The translations under genes and the position numbers were made by a program. From positions 1 through 49,130 of the forward strand of contig JANQHB010000049.1 of assembly GCA_028277225.1 (NCBI GenBank): a stretch of 49,130 nt of DNA, given 5' to 3'. This DNA is from Chlorobium sp. GTDB lineage: Bacteria; Bacteroidota; Chlorobiia; Chlorobiales; Chlorobiaceae. Positions 43,180-49,130 of the stretch are shown piece after piece; the stretch's first letter is position 1; every line of letters starts with the position of its first letter. The notes under the pieces were generated by a model that was not told the origin of the DNA, searched no databases, and saw nothing but the letters and a program-made list of their open reading frames with translations.

Positions 43180-43926
43180 ATGACTCAAGAAGATGGTTTA
43201 TATGTATACTGTATTATCAAATCGCCAATAACGACATCATTTGGTGATATCGGTATTGGGGGCAGAGGTGATGAAGTAAGGACAGTGGGTTATGATGATA
43301 TGCATGCTGTTGTCAGTCAGGCATCGTTGACAACATATGATACGTCACGGGAAAACATGATGGCTCATGAATTGGTTATAGAAACCGTTATGAAAGATTA
43401 TGCTGTGCTCCCGTTGCGGTTTGCTACTGTTATGCATGACGAGTCCGATGTAAGACAGTTGTTAAAGGGTAAGTATGAGAGGTTTGTCGAGGAGCTTGAA
43501 AAAGTAGAGGGAAAGGTGGAGCTTGGTGTTAAGGCCATTGCTAAAAAAGATGTTGTTTTTGAGGAAATATTGCTGAAGAACAACGATATTCGCGCATTGA
43601 AAGAGAAAATTCAGGGTTTGCCGTATGAAAAAACATATTATGATCGTCTTGCAATAGGACAAATGGTTGAAAATGCACTGGAAGATGAGAAAAAAAAATA
43701 TCGGGAAATAATTCTTGAAGCACTTGAGCCTGTGGCATTAGAGATGAAAGAGAGTAAACGTTTTGGTGATAGAATGATTGTGAATGCTTCTTTCTTTGTG
43801 GATAAGGAAAGAGAAAAGCAGTTTGATGATTGTGTTAATGAGTTAGGTGAACGATATGGTGATAAAATTATTTTTAAGTATGTAGGAGGTATCCCTCCTT
43901 ATAGTTTTGTTAATTTGTTTTTATAG
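43180..43926 (+). CDS. gvpF/L: GvpF/GvpL family gas vesicle protein (copy 2)
   Basis: The 248-residue protein starts at ATG 43180 (MTQEDGLYVYCIIKSPITTS) and parallels copy 1 along its length, including the shared DIGIGGRGDEV stretch near residue 21. The LPLRFATVMHDESDV motif near 74 and the C-terminal GGIPPYSFVNLFL are present. It lies 35 bases after copy 1 and looks like a tandem duplicate of it. gvpG follows by 14 bases, the usual gvpF-gvpG order. Confidence 0.88.
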   Translation: MTQEDGLYVYCIIKSPITTSFGDIGIGGRGDEVRTVGYDDMHAVVSQASLTTYDTSRENMMAHELVIETVMKDYAVLPLRFATVMHDESDVRQLLKGKYERFVEELEKVEGKVELGVKAIAKKDVVFEEILLKNNDIRALKEKIQGLPYEKTYYDRLAIGQMVENALEDEKKKYREIILEALEPVALEMKESKRFGDRMIVNASFFVDKEREKQFDDCVNELGERYGDKIIFKYVGGIPPYSFVNLFL

Positions 43927-43940
43927 TTTTTCGAAAAATC

Positions 43941-44162
43941 ATGTTGCTTGTCGATGACATATTGCTTGCTCCGATTAATGGTATAATCTGGATCGCTAAA
44001 AAGATTGAAGATATGTCTGAAAAAGAATTATCAGACAAAGAAAAGATAAAAGAAAAACTTATGGAGTTGCAATTGCGTTATGAGCTTGATGAAATAACTG
44101 AAGAAGAATATAATCAAAAGGAAAAAGAGCTGCTTGAGTTTTTGGAAAAGGAAACGGAATAA
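43941..44162 (+). CDS. gvpG: Gas vesicle protein GvpG
   Basis: This 73-residue protein begins MLLVDDILLAPINGIIWIAK, a typical GvpG start with a short hydrophobic stretch. A Glu/Lys-rich helical tail (ELDEITEEEYNQKEKELLEF) follows. GvpG is a small accessory protein needed for vesicle formation, found next to gvpF/L genes as here. Confidence 0.92.
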   Translation: MLLVDDILLAPINGIIWIAKKIEDMSEKELSDKEKIKEKLMELQLRYELDEITEEEYNQKEKELLEFLEKETE

Positions 44163-44166
44163 AGCA

Positions 44167-44487
44167 ATGAGCAGAACGAAAAAAAATATCACCGGCAAAC
44201 CTTCAACGCAAGAACAAGTGTTTTCACAGAAACCGTCCACTATTATCGGAGTACGACACAAAGTTGCATCTTTTTTGGGAGATGCATTAATGGTGAAGTC
44301 TATTAAAATCGTTAAAACACTCAAAACTGAAGATGGCTGGGAGGCTATAGCAGAGGTTTATGAGGACAGTGCTTTTATTAAGGAGCTGGGATTACAAACC
44401 CGTGTGAAAGATAAAAATCTTTATGAGGTGAAGCTTACCGATGATCTGGAGATCACAGCTTTTGAGAAAGTGAGTACACTTGAATAG
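44167..44487 (+). CDS. gvpO: GvpO-family gas vesicle protein
   Basis: The 106-residue protein starts at ATG 44167, four bases after the gvpG stop. The N-terminal 35 residues are basic and probably flexible. The C-terminal half has the GvpO pattern with DGWEAIAEVYEDSAF, a short interruption, then LYEVKLTDDLEITAFEKVST. GvpO is an accessory or regulatory protein in haloarchaeal and actinobacterial loci. The assignment is by motif only. Confidence 0.7.
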   Translation: MSRTKKNITGKPSTQEQVFSQKPSTIIGVRHKVASFLGDALMVKSIKIVKTLKTEDGWEAIAEVYEDSAFIKELGLQTRVKDKNLYEVKLTDDLEITAFEKVSTLE

Positions 44488-44499
44488 AAGCATGTCAAG

Positions 44500-45279
44500 A
44501 TGAGCACCTGCATCTATACATACTGTGTAACCCGTGAAGAGGCATGCCTTGCGGAGCTTAAGGAGATTGATGAGCGTATATACTCCATTGCGGACTGTGG
44601 ATTGATCACGGTGGTCCGAAAGGCTCCGGGTGAGGATTTTTCTGAAAAAAATCTTCCGGAGAATATACAAAATGTTGTTTGGCTTGAAGCCAGGGTACGA
44701 GAGCATAACAGGATTGTAAATGCTCTTGCAGGACATGTGACTCTTCTTCCTTTTAAATTTGCTACAGTTTTTTTTTCAGAGGAAAATGTGAGAGATATGC
44801 TGATACGATATGAAGTACCGATGAAAGCACGTTTACACCAGTTGACCGGTAAAATTGAATTAGGATTAAAGGTTTGGGGAAACTATAGTGAAGTCAGTGA
44901 TTATGTAGAGGCTTCAAGCAATGAGATAAAAAATATTAAAAAAGAAATTTTAAAAAGCTCACTCGGTAAAGCTTTTTTGCTAAATAAAAAAATTGAGGAT
45001 GTATTAAAAAGCTCTGTTTATTCTTTTTTTGATGAACAAACAAAAGGGTGCTTTCGTGACCTTGTTCCGTTTTCATATAAAAGCACGTTACTAAGTGGCT
45101 TAACGGCTGAGGGAAATGAGATCGGTTGGAAGGCGGCTTTTCTGGTTGACAGAGACGAAACGGCATCTTTTTTGCATGAAATTGAAAAAAAGCAGGAGGC
45201 ATTGAAAGCGGCGATGATTAACCTGGAGTGTACCGGACCGTGGCCGCCCTATAACTTTGCTGATCTTGTGGAAAATTAG
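44500..45279 (+). CDS. gvpF/L: GvpF/GvpL family gas vesicle protein (copy 3)
   Basis: This 259-residue protein belongs to the family but is more distant from copies 1 and 2. It starts MSTCIYTYCVTREEACLAEL, has VTLLPFKFATVFFSEENVRD near residue 80 and the C-terminal GPWPPYNFADLVEN. The last base of its TAG stop is already the first base of the 116-bp element at 45279-45394. With the element and one copy of its ATTA target removed, the gene would end AAT TAA at the same residue, so the insertion did not change the protein. Confidence 0.87.
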   Translation: MSTCIYTYCVTREEACLAELKEIDERIYSIADCGLITVVRKAPGEDFSEKNLPENIQNVVWLEARVREHNRIVNALAGHVTLLPFKFATVFFSEENVRDMLIRYEVPMKARLHQLTGKIELGLKVWGNYSEVSDYVEASSNEIKNIKKEILKSSLGKAFLLNKKIEDVLKSSVYSFFDEQTKGCFRDLVPFSYKSTLLSGLTAEGNEIGWKAAFLVDRDETASFLHEIEKKQEALKAAMINLECTGPWPPYNFADLVEN

Positions 45280-45394
45280 GGCACCTCTATTAATTTGTTG
45301 CGCGCCTCGAATACTTCGTTGGGCGGATAGGAGGGGTTTCTGTGTTCCGTCCGCCTTGTCTTCAGGTCGCTCTCGACAATTAATAAAGGTGCCC
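45279..45394. mobile_element. 116-bp MITE-like insertion in the gvp operon
   Basis: The ends are 17-base inverted repeats with one mismatch: GGGCACCTCTATTAATT at 45279-45295 and its complement at 45378-45394. ATTA stands immediately outside both ends (45275-45278 and 45395-45398), a likely 4-bp target duplication. No transposase is encoded. The interior has GGGCGGA/TCCGTCCGCC-type self-complementary segments. The element lies between gvpF/L copy 3 and the next gvp gene and would form a hairpin in the operon message. Confidence 0.8.
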
Positions 45395-45416
45395 ATTAAC
45401 CGGAACGTTTGCAGCC

Positions 45417-45632
45417 ATGAATGAGATTGACGCTTCACAAAATGTCACTGTTCTTGAACTATTGGACAGAGTGCTGAATAAAGGCGTTGTCGTTGCCGGA
45501 GATATTACCATTTCTGTTGCCGATATTGATTTGCTTTACTTGGGGGTGAAACTCCTTCTTTGTTCGGTTGAAACAATGGAGCAGCACAAAGAAAAGGCTG
45601 AAAGCGTGATCGGAGGGCAGGAAGATGCCTGA
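45417..45632 (+). CDS. GvpA/J/M family minor gas vesicle protein
   Basis: The 71-residue GvpA relative has its core at about residues 11-57 (VLELLDRVLNKGVVVAGDIT, IDLLYLGVKLLLCSVETM). The core is closer to the minor protein at 38285 than to GvpA: both have GVV-AGDI and ADIDL. It lacks the long coiled-coil tail of that paralogue. It overlaps the next gene by eight bases. Confidence 0.85.
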   Translation: MNEIDASQNVTVLELLDRVLNKGVVVAGDITISVADIDLLYLGVKLLLCSVETMEQHKEKAESVIGGQEDA

Positions 45633-46314
45633 CGAGCGGATGCTGACTTGCATGTATGCAATTGTGGACTATTCTGCCAAGAGGTTGAATATGAAGCCAT
45701 TATATCCTGTTACTTACAAGGATATCGCTGCTATTGTTGAAACCACATGCAAAGAACGGTTGATATTTGATCGACAAGCAGTGATTGAATATGGGGCTGC
45801 TCTCGATGTTCTCAATGAAACGTTTACGTTACTCCCTTGCAGGTTCGGGACATTTTTACAGGATGAGAAAGCCGTATTACAGGTATTAAGGGAGCATTAT
45901 GTTTTTTATAAAAAGAAACTGGAAGAACTAAGGGATAAGCAGGAGTTCGGTCTTAAAATACTATCGGAAAAAAGCATTCAGGTACACAGCGAGAATAATA
46001 AAAAACAATCCAAAGACGGAAAGGAATATTTACTGCAAAAATTTTATGAATACCGGGAAGATGAGGAACAAAAACAGGTAAATCAGAAAGTAGTCGATGT
46101 CATTCATGAAGAATTGCAAAAACTTAGCAGTATGAGCGTGAAGAATGCGGAAATAAGCGGGCATGTGGTTTTCAGCGGCAACTACCTGGTGGGAAAAAAG
46201 GCGGAAAGTTTTTTTTGCTCTAAAGTTGAGGCGTTACAGAGAATGTATCCGGAGCTGAAATTTCTGTTGACAGGGCCATGGCCGCCATATAATTTTGTCG
46301 CTGAAAAATCATAA
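45625..46314 (+). CDS. gvpF/L: GvpF/GvpL family gas vesicle protein (copy 4)
   Basis: The 229-residue protein starts at ATG 45625 with GGAGGG upstream; MLTCMYAIV at 45640 is an alternative start. Family features are FTLLPCRFGTFLQDEKAVLQ near residue 72 and the C-terminal GPWPPYNFVAEKS. It is shorter than the other three copies in the middle region. It lies directly before gvpK. Confidence 0.87.
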   Translation: MPDERMLTCMYAIVDYSAKRLNMKPLYPVTYKDIAAIVETTCKERLIFDRQAVIEYGAALDVLNETFTLLPCRFGTFLQDEKAVLQVLREHYVFYKKKLEELRDKQEFGLKILSEKSIQVHSENNKKQSKDGKEYLLQKFYEYREDEEQKQVNQKVVDVIHEELQKLSSMSVKNAEISGHVVFSGNYLVGKKAESFFCSKVEALQRMYPELKFLLTGPWPPYNFVAEKS

Positions 46315-46324
46315 AAACCCGATT

Positions 46325-46672
46325 ATGGAAAACAGCAATAAAGTGCTGGTTGGCGCAGATGTCATTGATGTTTTTGTTGAGGAGTTATCGAATGTGAACC
46401 ACACTGTACCAAAGCATATTGACGTAAACCCTGAAGATGTTGAGCAAGGGTTGGTCAAACTGGTACTTACTCTTGTTGAGCTTATTCGAAAACTTATGGA
46501 AAAGCAGGCTATGAGGAGAATGGACGGTGGATCTCTGACCGATGAAGAAGTTGAAAGACTTGGTGAATCGTTATTTCTTCTCGAAAAAAAAATGGTCGAA
46601 CTCAGGGACTATTTTGGCTTGAAGCAAGAGGATTTAAATCTGAATCTGGGGCCGCTGGGCCAATTGATGTGA
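46325..46672 (+). CDS. gvpK: Gas vesicle protein GvpK
   Basis: The 115-residue protein starts at ATG 46325 (MENSNKVLVGADVIDVFVEE). It contains HIDVNPEDVEQGLVKLVLTL near residue 34 and LTDEEVERLGESLFLLEKKM near 74, the family pattern. It is the last recognisable gvp gene. It ends 22 bases before a convergent gene and I see no terminator between them. Confidence 0.93.
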   Translation: MENSNKVLVGADVIDVFVEELSNVNHTVPKHIDVNPEDVEQGLVKLVLTLVELIRKLMEKQAMRRMDGGSLTDEEVERLGESLFLLEKKMVELRDYFGLKQEDLNLNLGPLGQLM

Positions 46673-46694
46673 CATGGTATGGCTTTTGCGGTCA

Positions 46695-47054
46695 TTAAAG
46701 ATATCGAATAGTATTGAGCAATTCTCTATATCCGAACGGCTTCTGCAAAGTGGCGTCAGCTCCGGCGGCATAGGCCAGCTGCAGATAACTTTCAGGGCTC
46801 CTTCTTCCCCCACCGGAGATGGCGATAATTTTAATGTGAGGATGTTCAGACTTGATTTTTTTGATGATTTCAATTCCTTCCTGCTCCGGCATGATGATGT
46901 CTGTAATTACTACTGCAACATCCAGGTTCTGTGAGAGCAACTCGAAAGCTTTACAGCCATTACTTGCCGTGATAACAGAAAATCCATCATGTTTCAAGAT
47001 TTCCCGAATAAATTTCAAGGCAGCTTGATCGTCGTCAATGATCAAAATTTTCAT
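46695..47054 (-). CDS. Stand-alone response regulator receiver protein 1
   Basis: The 119-residue CheY-like receiver has no output domain. The acidic pocket is at IIDDDQ (residues 5-10), the phosphorylation aspartate is in VVITDIIMPEQEG (about residue 52), the Thr/Ser position is in AISGGG (about 80) and the lysine is in LQKPFG (about 103). By my hand alignment it is about 72% identical to the receiver at 47480-47839. It is downstream of that gene and of a hybrid kinase, separated by a repeat-containing spacer. Confidence 0.9.
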   Translation of the reverse strand: MKILIIDDDQAALKFIREILKHDGFSVITASNGCKAFELLSQNLDVAVVITDIIMPEQEGIEIIKKIKSEHPHIKIIAISGGGRRSPESYLQLAYAAGADATLQKPFGYRELLNTIRYL

Positions 47055-47148
47055 ATATAACAGGGGATTAAAATGATGTTGGATAACCTCCGGAGCTGTC
47101 TAACAAAAAAATAAGCTGAAAGCCAACGAAGAGAACATCCTTGGTTCT
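47055..47148. other. Spacer upstream of receiver gene 1
   Basis: No gene is visible. This stretch should hold the ribosome-binding site and possibly a promoter for receiver 1 on the - strand, and leads into the repeat element at 47149-47390. Confidence 0.3.
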
Positions 47149-47390
47149 ACCTAAACTGAACGTTCCGACTTGTCGGGATGCTCAATCATGTAAATTTATT
47201 GAAAACTGCCTTTTTCAATGCACTCGTCATGTGATTTTTCCACATCAGTCGGGTGAAAAAGAACATTAATAAAAAGCCGCATTTGCTGAACCCTCGGTCT
47301 GTCGGGAATGCAGATCATACTGAATCTAGTTCGTTACAGGGAACTTGGATCTCGAAATGTCGGGATGTTCGGCAACCGCTTAATTTAGGG
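47149..47390. repeat. 242-bp repeat-rich intergenic region with terminal inverted repeats
   Basis: The left end ACCTAAACTGAACG (47149-47162) and the right end, read on the other strand as CCCTAAATTAAGCG (47390-47377), agree at 10 of 14 positions and match the ends of the 118-bp element at 27183-27300. The motif CTGAAC followed by a CCGAC-TGTCGGGA palindrome occurs at 47154-47178 and in diverged form at 47286-47307 and 47351-47366. It may be two adjacent copies of one element between the duplicated receiver genes. Confidence 0.5.
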
Positions 47391-47479
47391 ATGCATTGCA
47401 GGGGTTCATCTAATCTCTGGTTTTGAACTGAGGAACAGGGGAAAATGGTTGGTTAGTCGGTGCAGAACATGAAAAGCAA

Positions 47480-47839
47480 CTAAAGATTTTTGAGAGTATT
47501 GAGTAATTCTTTACGTCCAAACGGTTTTTTCAGGGTTGCGTCTACTCCAAAAGAAATGGCAAGCTGGAGACGGCTTTCAGGGTTTATTCTTCCGCCGCCG
47601 GAAATGGCGACAATTTTAATGTGAGGATATTCTGACTTGATTTTTTTGATAATTTCAATTCCTTCCTGTTGAGGCATGATGAGATCAGTGATAACAACAG
47701 TTACATCCTGACTTTGAGCAAGCTGTTCAAAAGCTTTTTGACCATTATCTGTTGCGAAGACGTTAAAGCCATCATGTTTCAGTATTTCACTAATGTATTT
47801 GAGGACGGCATTATCATCATCAATGACAAGGATTTTCAT
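47480..47839 (-). CDS. Stand-alone response regulator receiver protein 2
   Basis: This 119-residue CheY-like receiver is a paralogue of receiver 1. The acidic pocket is at VIDDDN, the phospho-aspartate is in VVITDLIMPQQEG (about residue 52), followed by AISGGG and LKKPFG with the conserved lysine. It follows the hybrid kinase gene by 24 bases and is probably cotranscribed and phosphorylated by it. Confidence 0.92.
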   Translation of the reverse strand: MKILVIDDDNAVLKYISEILKHDGFNVFATDNGQKAFEQLAQSQDVTVVITDLIMPQQEGIEIIKKIKSEYPHIKIVAISGGGRINPESRLQLAISFGVDATLKKPFGRKELLNTLKNL

Positions 47840-47863
47840 ATCATTAGTGAGTTGTATTGTTGT

Positions 47864-49130
47864 TCAATGAGATTTTCCCTCCATGATTTCCTGAATTGTT
47901 CTGTGTAATATAGAAAAACTGACAGGTTTTTGAAGAAATGTCTCAATGCCACAATGTTTCTTTGTCTGCAAAATTTTTTGATTGTTTCCATGACCGGTCA
48001 TAAGGATGACCGGTAGGCCTGGATTGACATGATGTGCCTTGTTTGCCAAAGTGAGTCCGGTCATTTCCGGCATGGTTAAATCGGTGATAAGCAGGTCAAA
48101 GAAGTCAGGCTGGCGACGTATCATATCAAGTGCTGTTAAAGCAGATGTGGTGGCAGTTACGGTATAACCGCTTTGTTCCAGATAACTCTGCATCATTTTT
48201 ACTGTCGACGGTTCATCGTCAACAAAGAGGATGGAACTGTTTCCTTTGGTTTCTATCATGCCGGACTGATTTGCATGTACTGTAGGTGCTTTTTTATGGG
48301 TAAGCGGTAGATAGATATAAAAGGTAGAACCTCTGCCCGGTTCACTTGAAACAGTGATAACTCCTTTGTGCTGGATAATGATCCCATGCACGACAGAGAG
48401 CCCGAGACCGGTTCCCCTGTTAACGGGTTTCGTTGTAAAAAAAGGCTCAAAAATCCTTTCCATAGTTTTATTGTCCATGCCTGAACCGGTATCGCTGATG
48501 GTCAACAGCAGGTATGGCCGGTCCTGCAAGGCTGGAAGTGATTTGAGGAGTGCGGGGTCGGGACTCAGCGAGCGCAGCCGGATGTTTAGTTTTCCGCCTG
48601 TATTTTCCATAGCATGATACGCGTTGGTACAGAGGTTGACAATTACTTGATGCATTTGAGATGCATCGGCCAGGACGTTGCCCGGGTTTTCATTGATATC
48701 GGTTGAAATGGCGATTGTCGATGGTATGGATGGCCTGACCAGTTTCAGGGCTTCTGTGATTATTGTTGCGAGGTTGAGCGGAGCCTGGTGAGATTCCTCC
48801 ATTCGGCTGAATGCAAGAATTCGCTCAACCAGATTTTTTGCTCTTTCCGAAGCCTTCCATATCTCGTTGATGTAGTCTGCTGTCGACTCCCCGGAAGGCA
48901 TCATTTGTTTTAACATCTCTGCATAGCCCATGATAGGAGTCAGGATATTGTTGAAATCATGGGCAATCCCGCCGGCGAGTGTTCCGATGGTTTCGAGTCG
49001 TTGCGTTTGGTGAAGTTGAAGCTCCATTGCTCGTTTTTCCGATTCAGCGATAATTTGTTTGGTTATGTCAAACATAATGCCGTCTGCACCAGTACAACGT
49101 CCTTCATTGCAGACAAACGGAGCTCTTCTG
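47864..49130 (-). CDS. Hybrid histidine kinase (5' end outside the window)
   Basis: The frame is open to the window end, so the start is missing; an internal ATG at 49075 is not the true start. The first visible residues (GADGIMFDITKQ) look like the end of a PAS/PAC domain. Next is the H box LAGGIAHDFNNILTP, then the ATPase with CTNAYHAMENTGG (N box), DTGSGM, FEPFFTTKP and GTGLGLSVVHG. A C-terminal receiver has FVDDEPS, the phospho-aspartate in LLITDLTMPEMTG and QKPVSF. It likely phosphorylates its own receiver and the two receivers downstream. Confidence 0.93.
   Translation of the reverse strand, partial: RRAPFVCNEGRCTGADGIMFDITKQIIAESEKRAMELQLHQTQRLETIGTLAGGIAHDFNNILTPIMGYAEMLKQMMPSGESTADYINEIWKASERAKNLVERILAFSRMEESHQAPLNLATIITEALKLVRPSIPSTIAISTDINENPGNVLADASQMHQVIVNLCTNAYHAMENTGGKLNIRLRSLSPDPALLKSLPALQDRPYLLLTISDTGSGMDNKTMERIFEPFFTTKPVNRGTGLGLSVVHGIIIQHKGVITVSSEPGRGSTFYIYLPLTHKKAPTVHANQSGMIETKGNSSILFVDDEPSTVKMMQSYLEQSGYTVTATTSALTALDMIRRQPDFFDLLITDLTMPEMTGLTLANKAHHVNPGLPVILMTGHGNNQKILQTKKHCGIETFLQKPVSFSILHRTIQEIMEGKSH

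Noticed and set aside
45100..45438. 112-codon frame on the - strand across the 116-bp element
   Set aside because: It crosses the insertion and the end of gvpF/L copy 3 in antisense and has no domain; the element is non-coding.

Overview
The window reads as chromosomal DNA of a gas-vacuolate green sulfur bacterium (Chlorobiaceae; a Chlorobium/Pelodictyon or Prosthecochloris type). Three things point there: a two-subunit 2-oxoacid:ferredoxin oxidoreductase of the KorAB type (a reductive TCA cycle enzyme), the overall style of the ribosomal/RNA polymerase proteins, and a large gas vesicle locus. The species assignment is an inference; I could not run a search.

Region 1 (1-19926) is conserved housekeeping DNA. 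Four tRNA genes (Thr-TGT, Tyr-GTA, Thr-GGT, Trp-CCA) lead into secE-nusG-rplK-rplA-rplJ-rplL-rpoB-rpoC on the + strand, closed by a strong terminator and a 38-bp palindrome. On the - strand follow accC, accB and efp (transcribed efp-accB-accC). Then come HU and accA on +, and korA-korB on -, which lie downstream of a small cysteine-containing protein gene.

Region 2 (about 20000-33000) is accessory. It holds a peptide secretion system of the NHLM type: an HlyD-like adaptor, a C39-peptidase ABC transporter and a second ABC transporter. A membrane-anchored Cache-like protein follows, then two intact Nif11-type leader peptides ending in a Gly-Gly site, one frameshifted relative, and the N-terminal remnant of a radical SAM maturase. 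The exporter looks intact while the modifying enzyme looks dead. An autotransporter with seven GDLSGT-like passenger repeats and an exported phosphatidylserine-decarboxylase-like protein follow.

Region 3 (33168-46672) is an AT-richer gas vesicle locus. A CI-like HTH/PAS protein lies upstream on the other strand, followed by about 1 kb with no convincing gene. Then come gvpA with a long hairpin behind it, two coiled-coil GvpC-like proteins, gvpN, a small coiled-coil protein, a GvpA/J paralogue, a GvpH-like small heat-shock protein, a Get3/ArsA-type ATPase, a CDC48/VAT-type double AAA ATPase, two GvpF/L, GvpG, GvpO, a third GvpF/L, a 116-bp MITE-like insertion exactly in that gene's stop codon, another GvpA/J paralogue, a fourth GvpF/L and GvpK. 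The combination of Hsp20-like, Get3-like and CDC48-like proteins inside one gas vesicle operon suggests a dedicated folding/delivery/remodelling machinery for the very hydrophobic shell protein. This is the most interesting system in the window.

Region 4 (46695-49130) is a convergent - strand signalling set: a hybrid histidine kinase cut by the window end, followed by two about 72% identical stand-alone receiver proteins separated by a repeat-filled spacer whose sequence family also occurs next to the Nif11 peptides.
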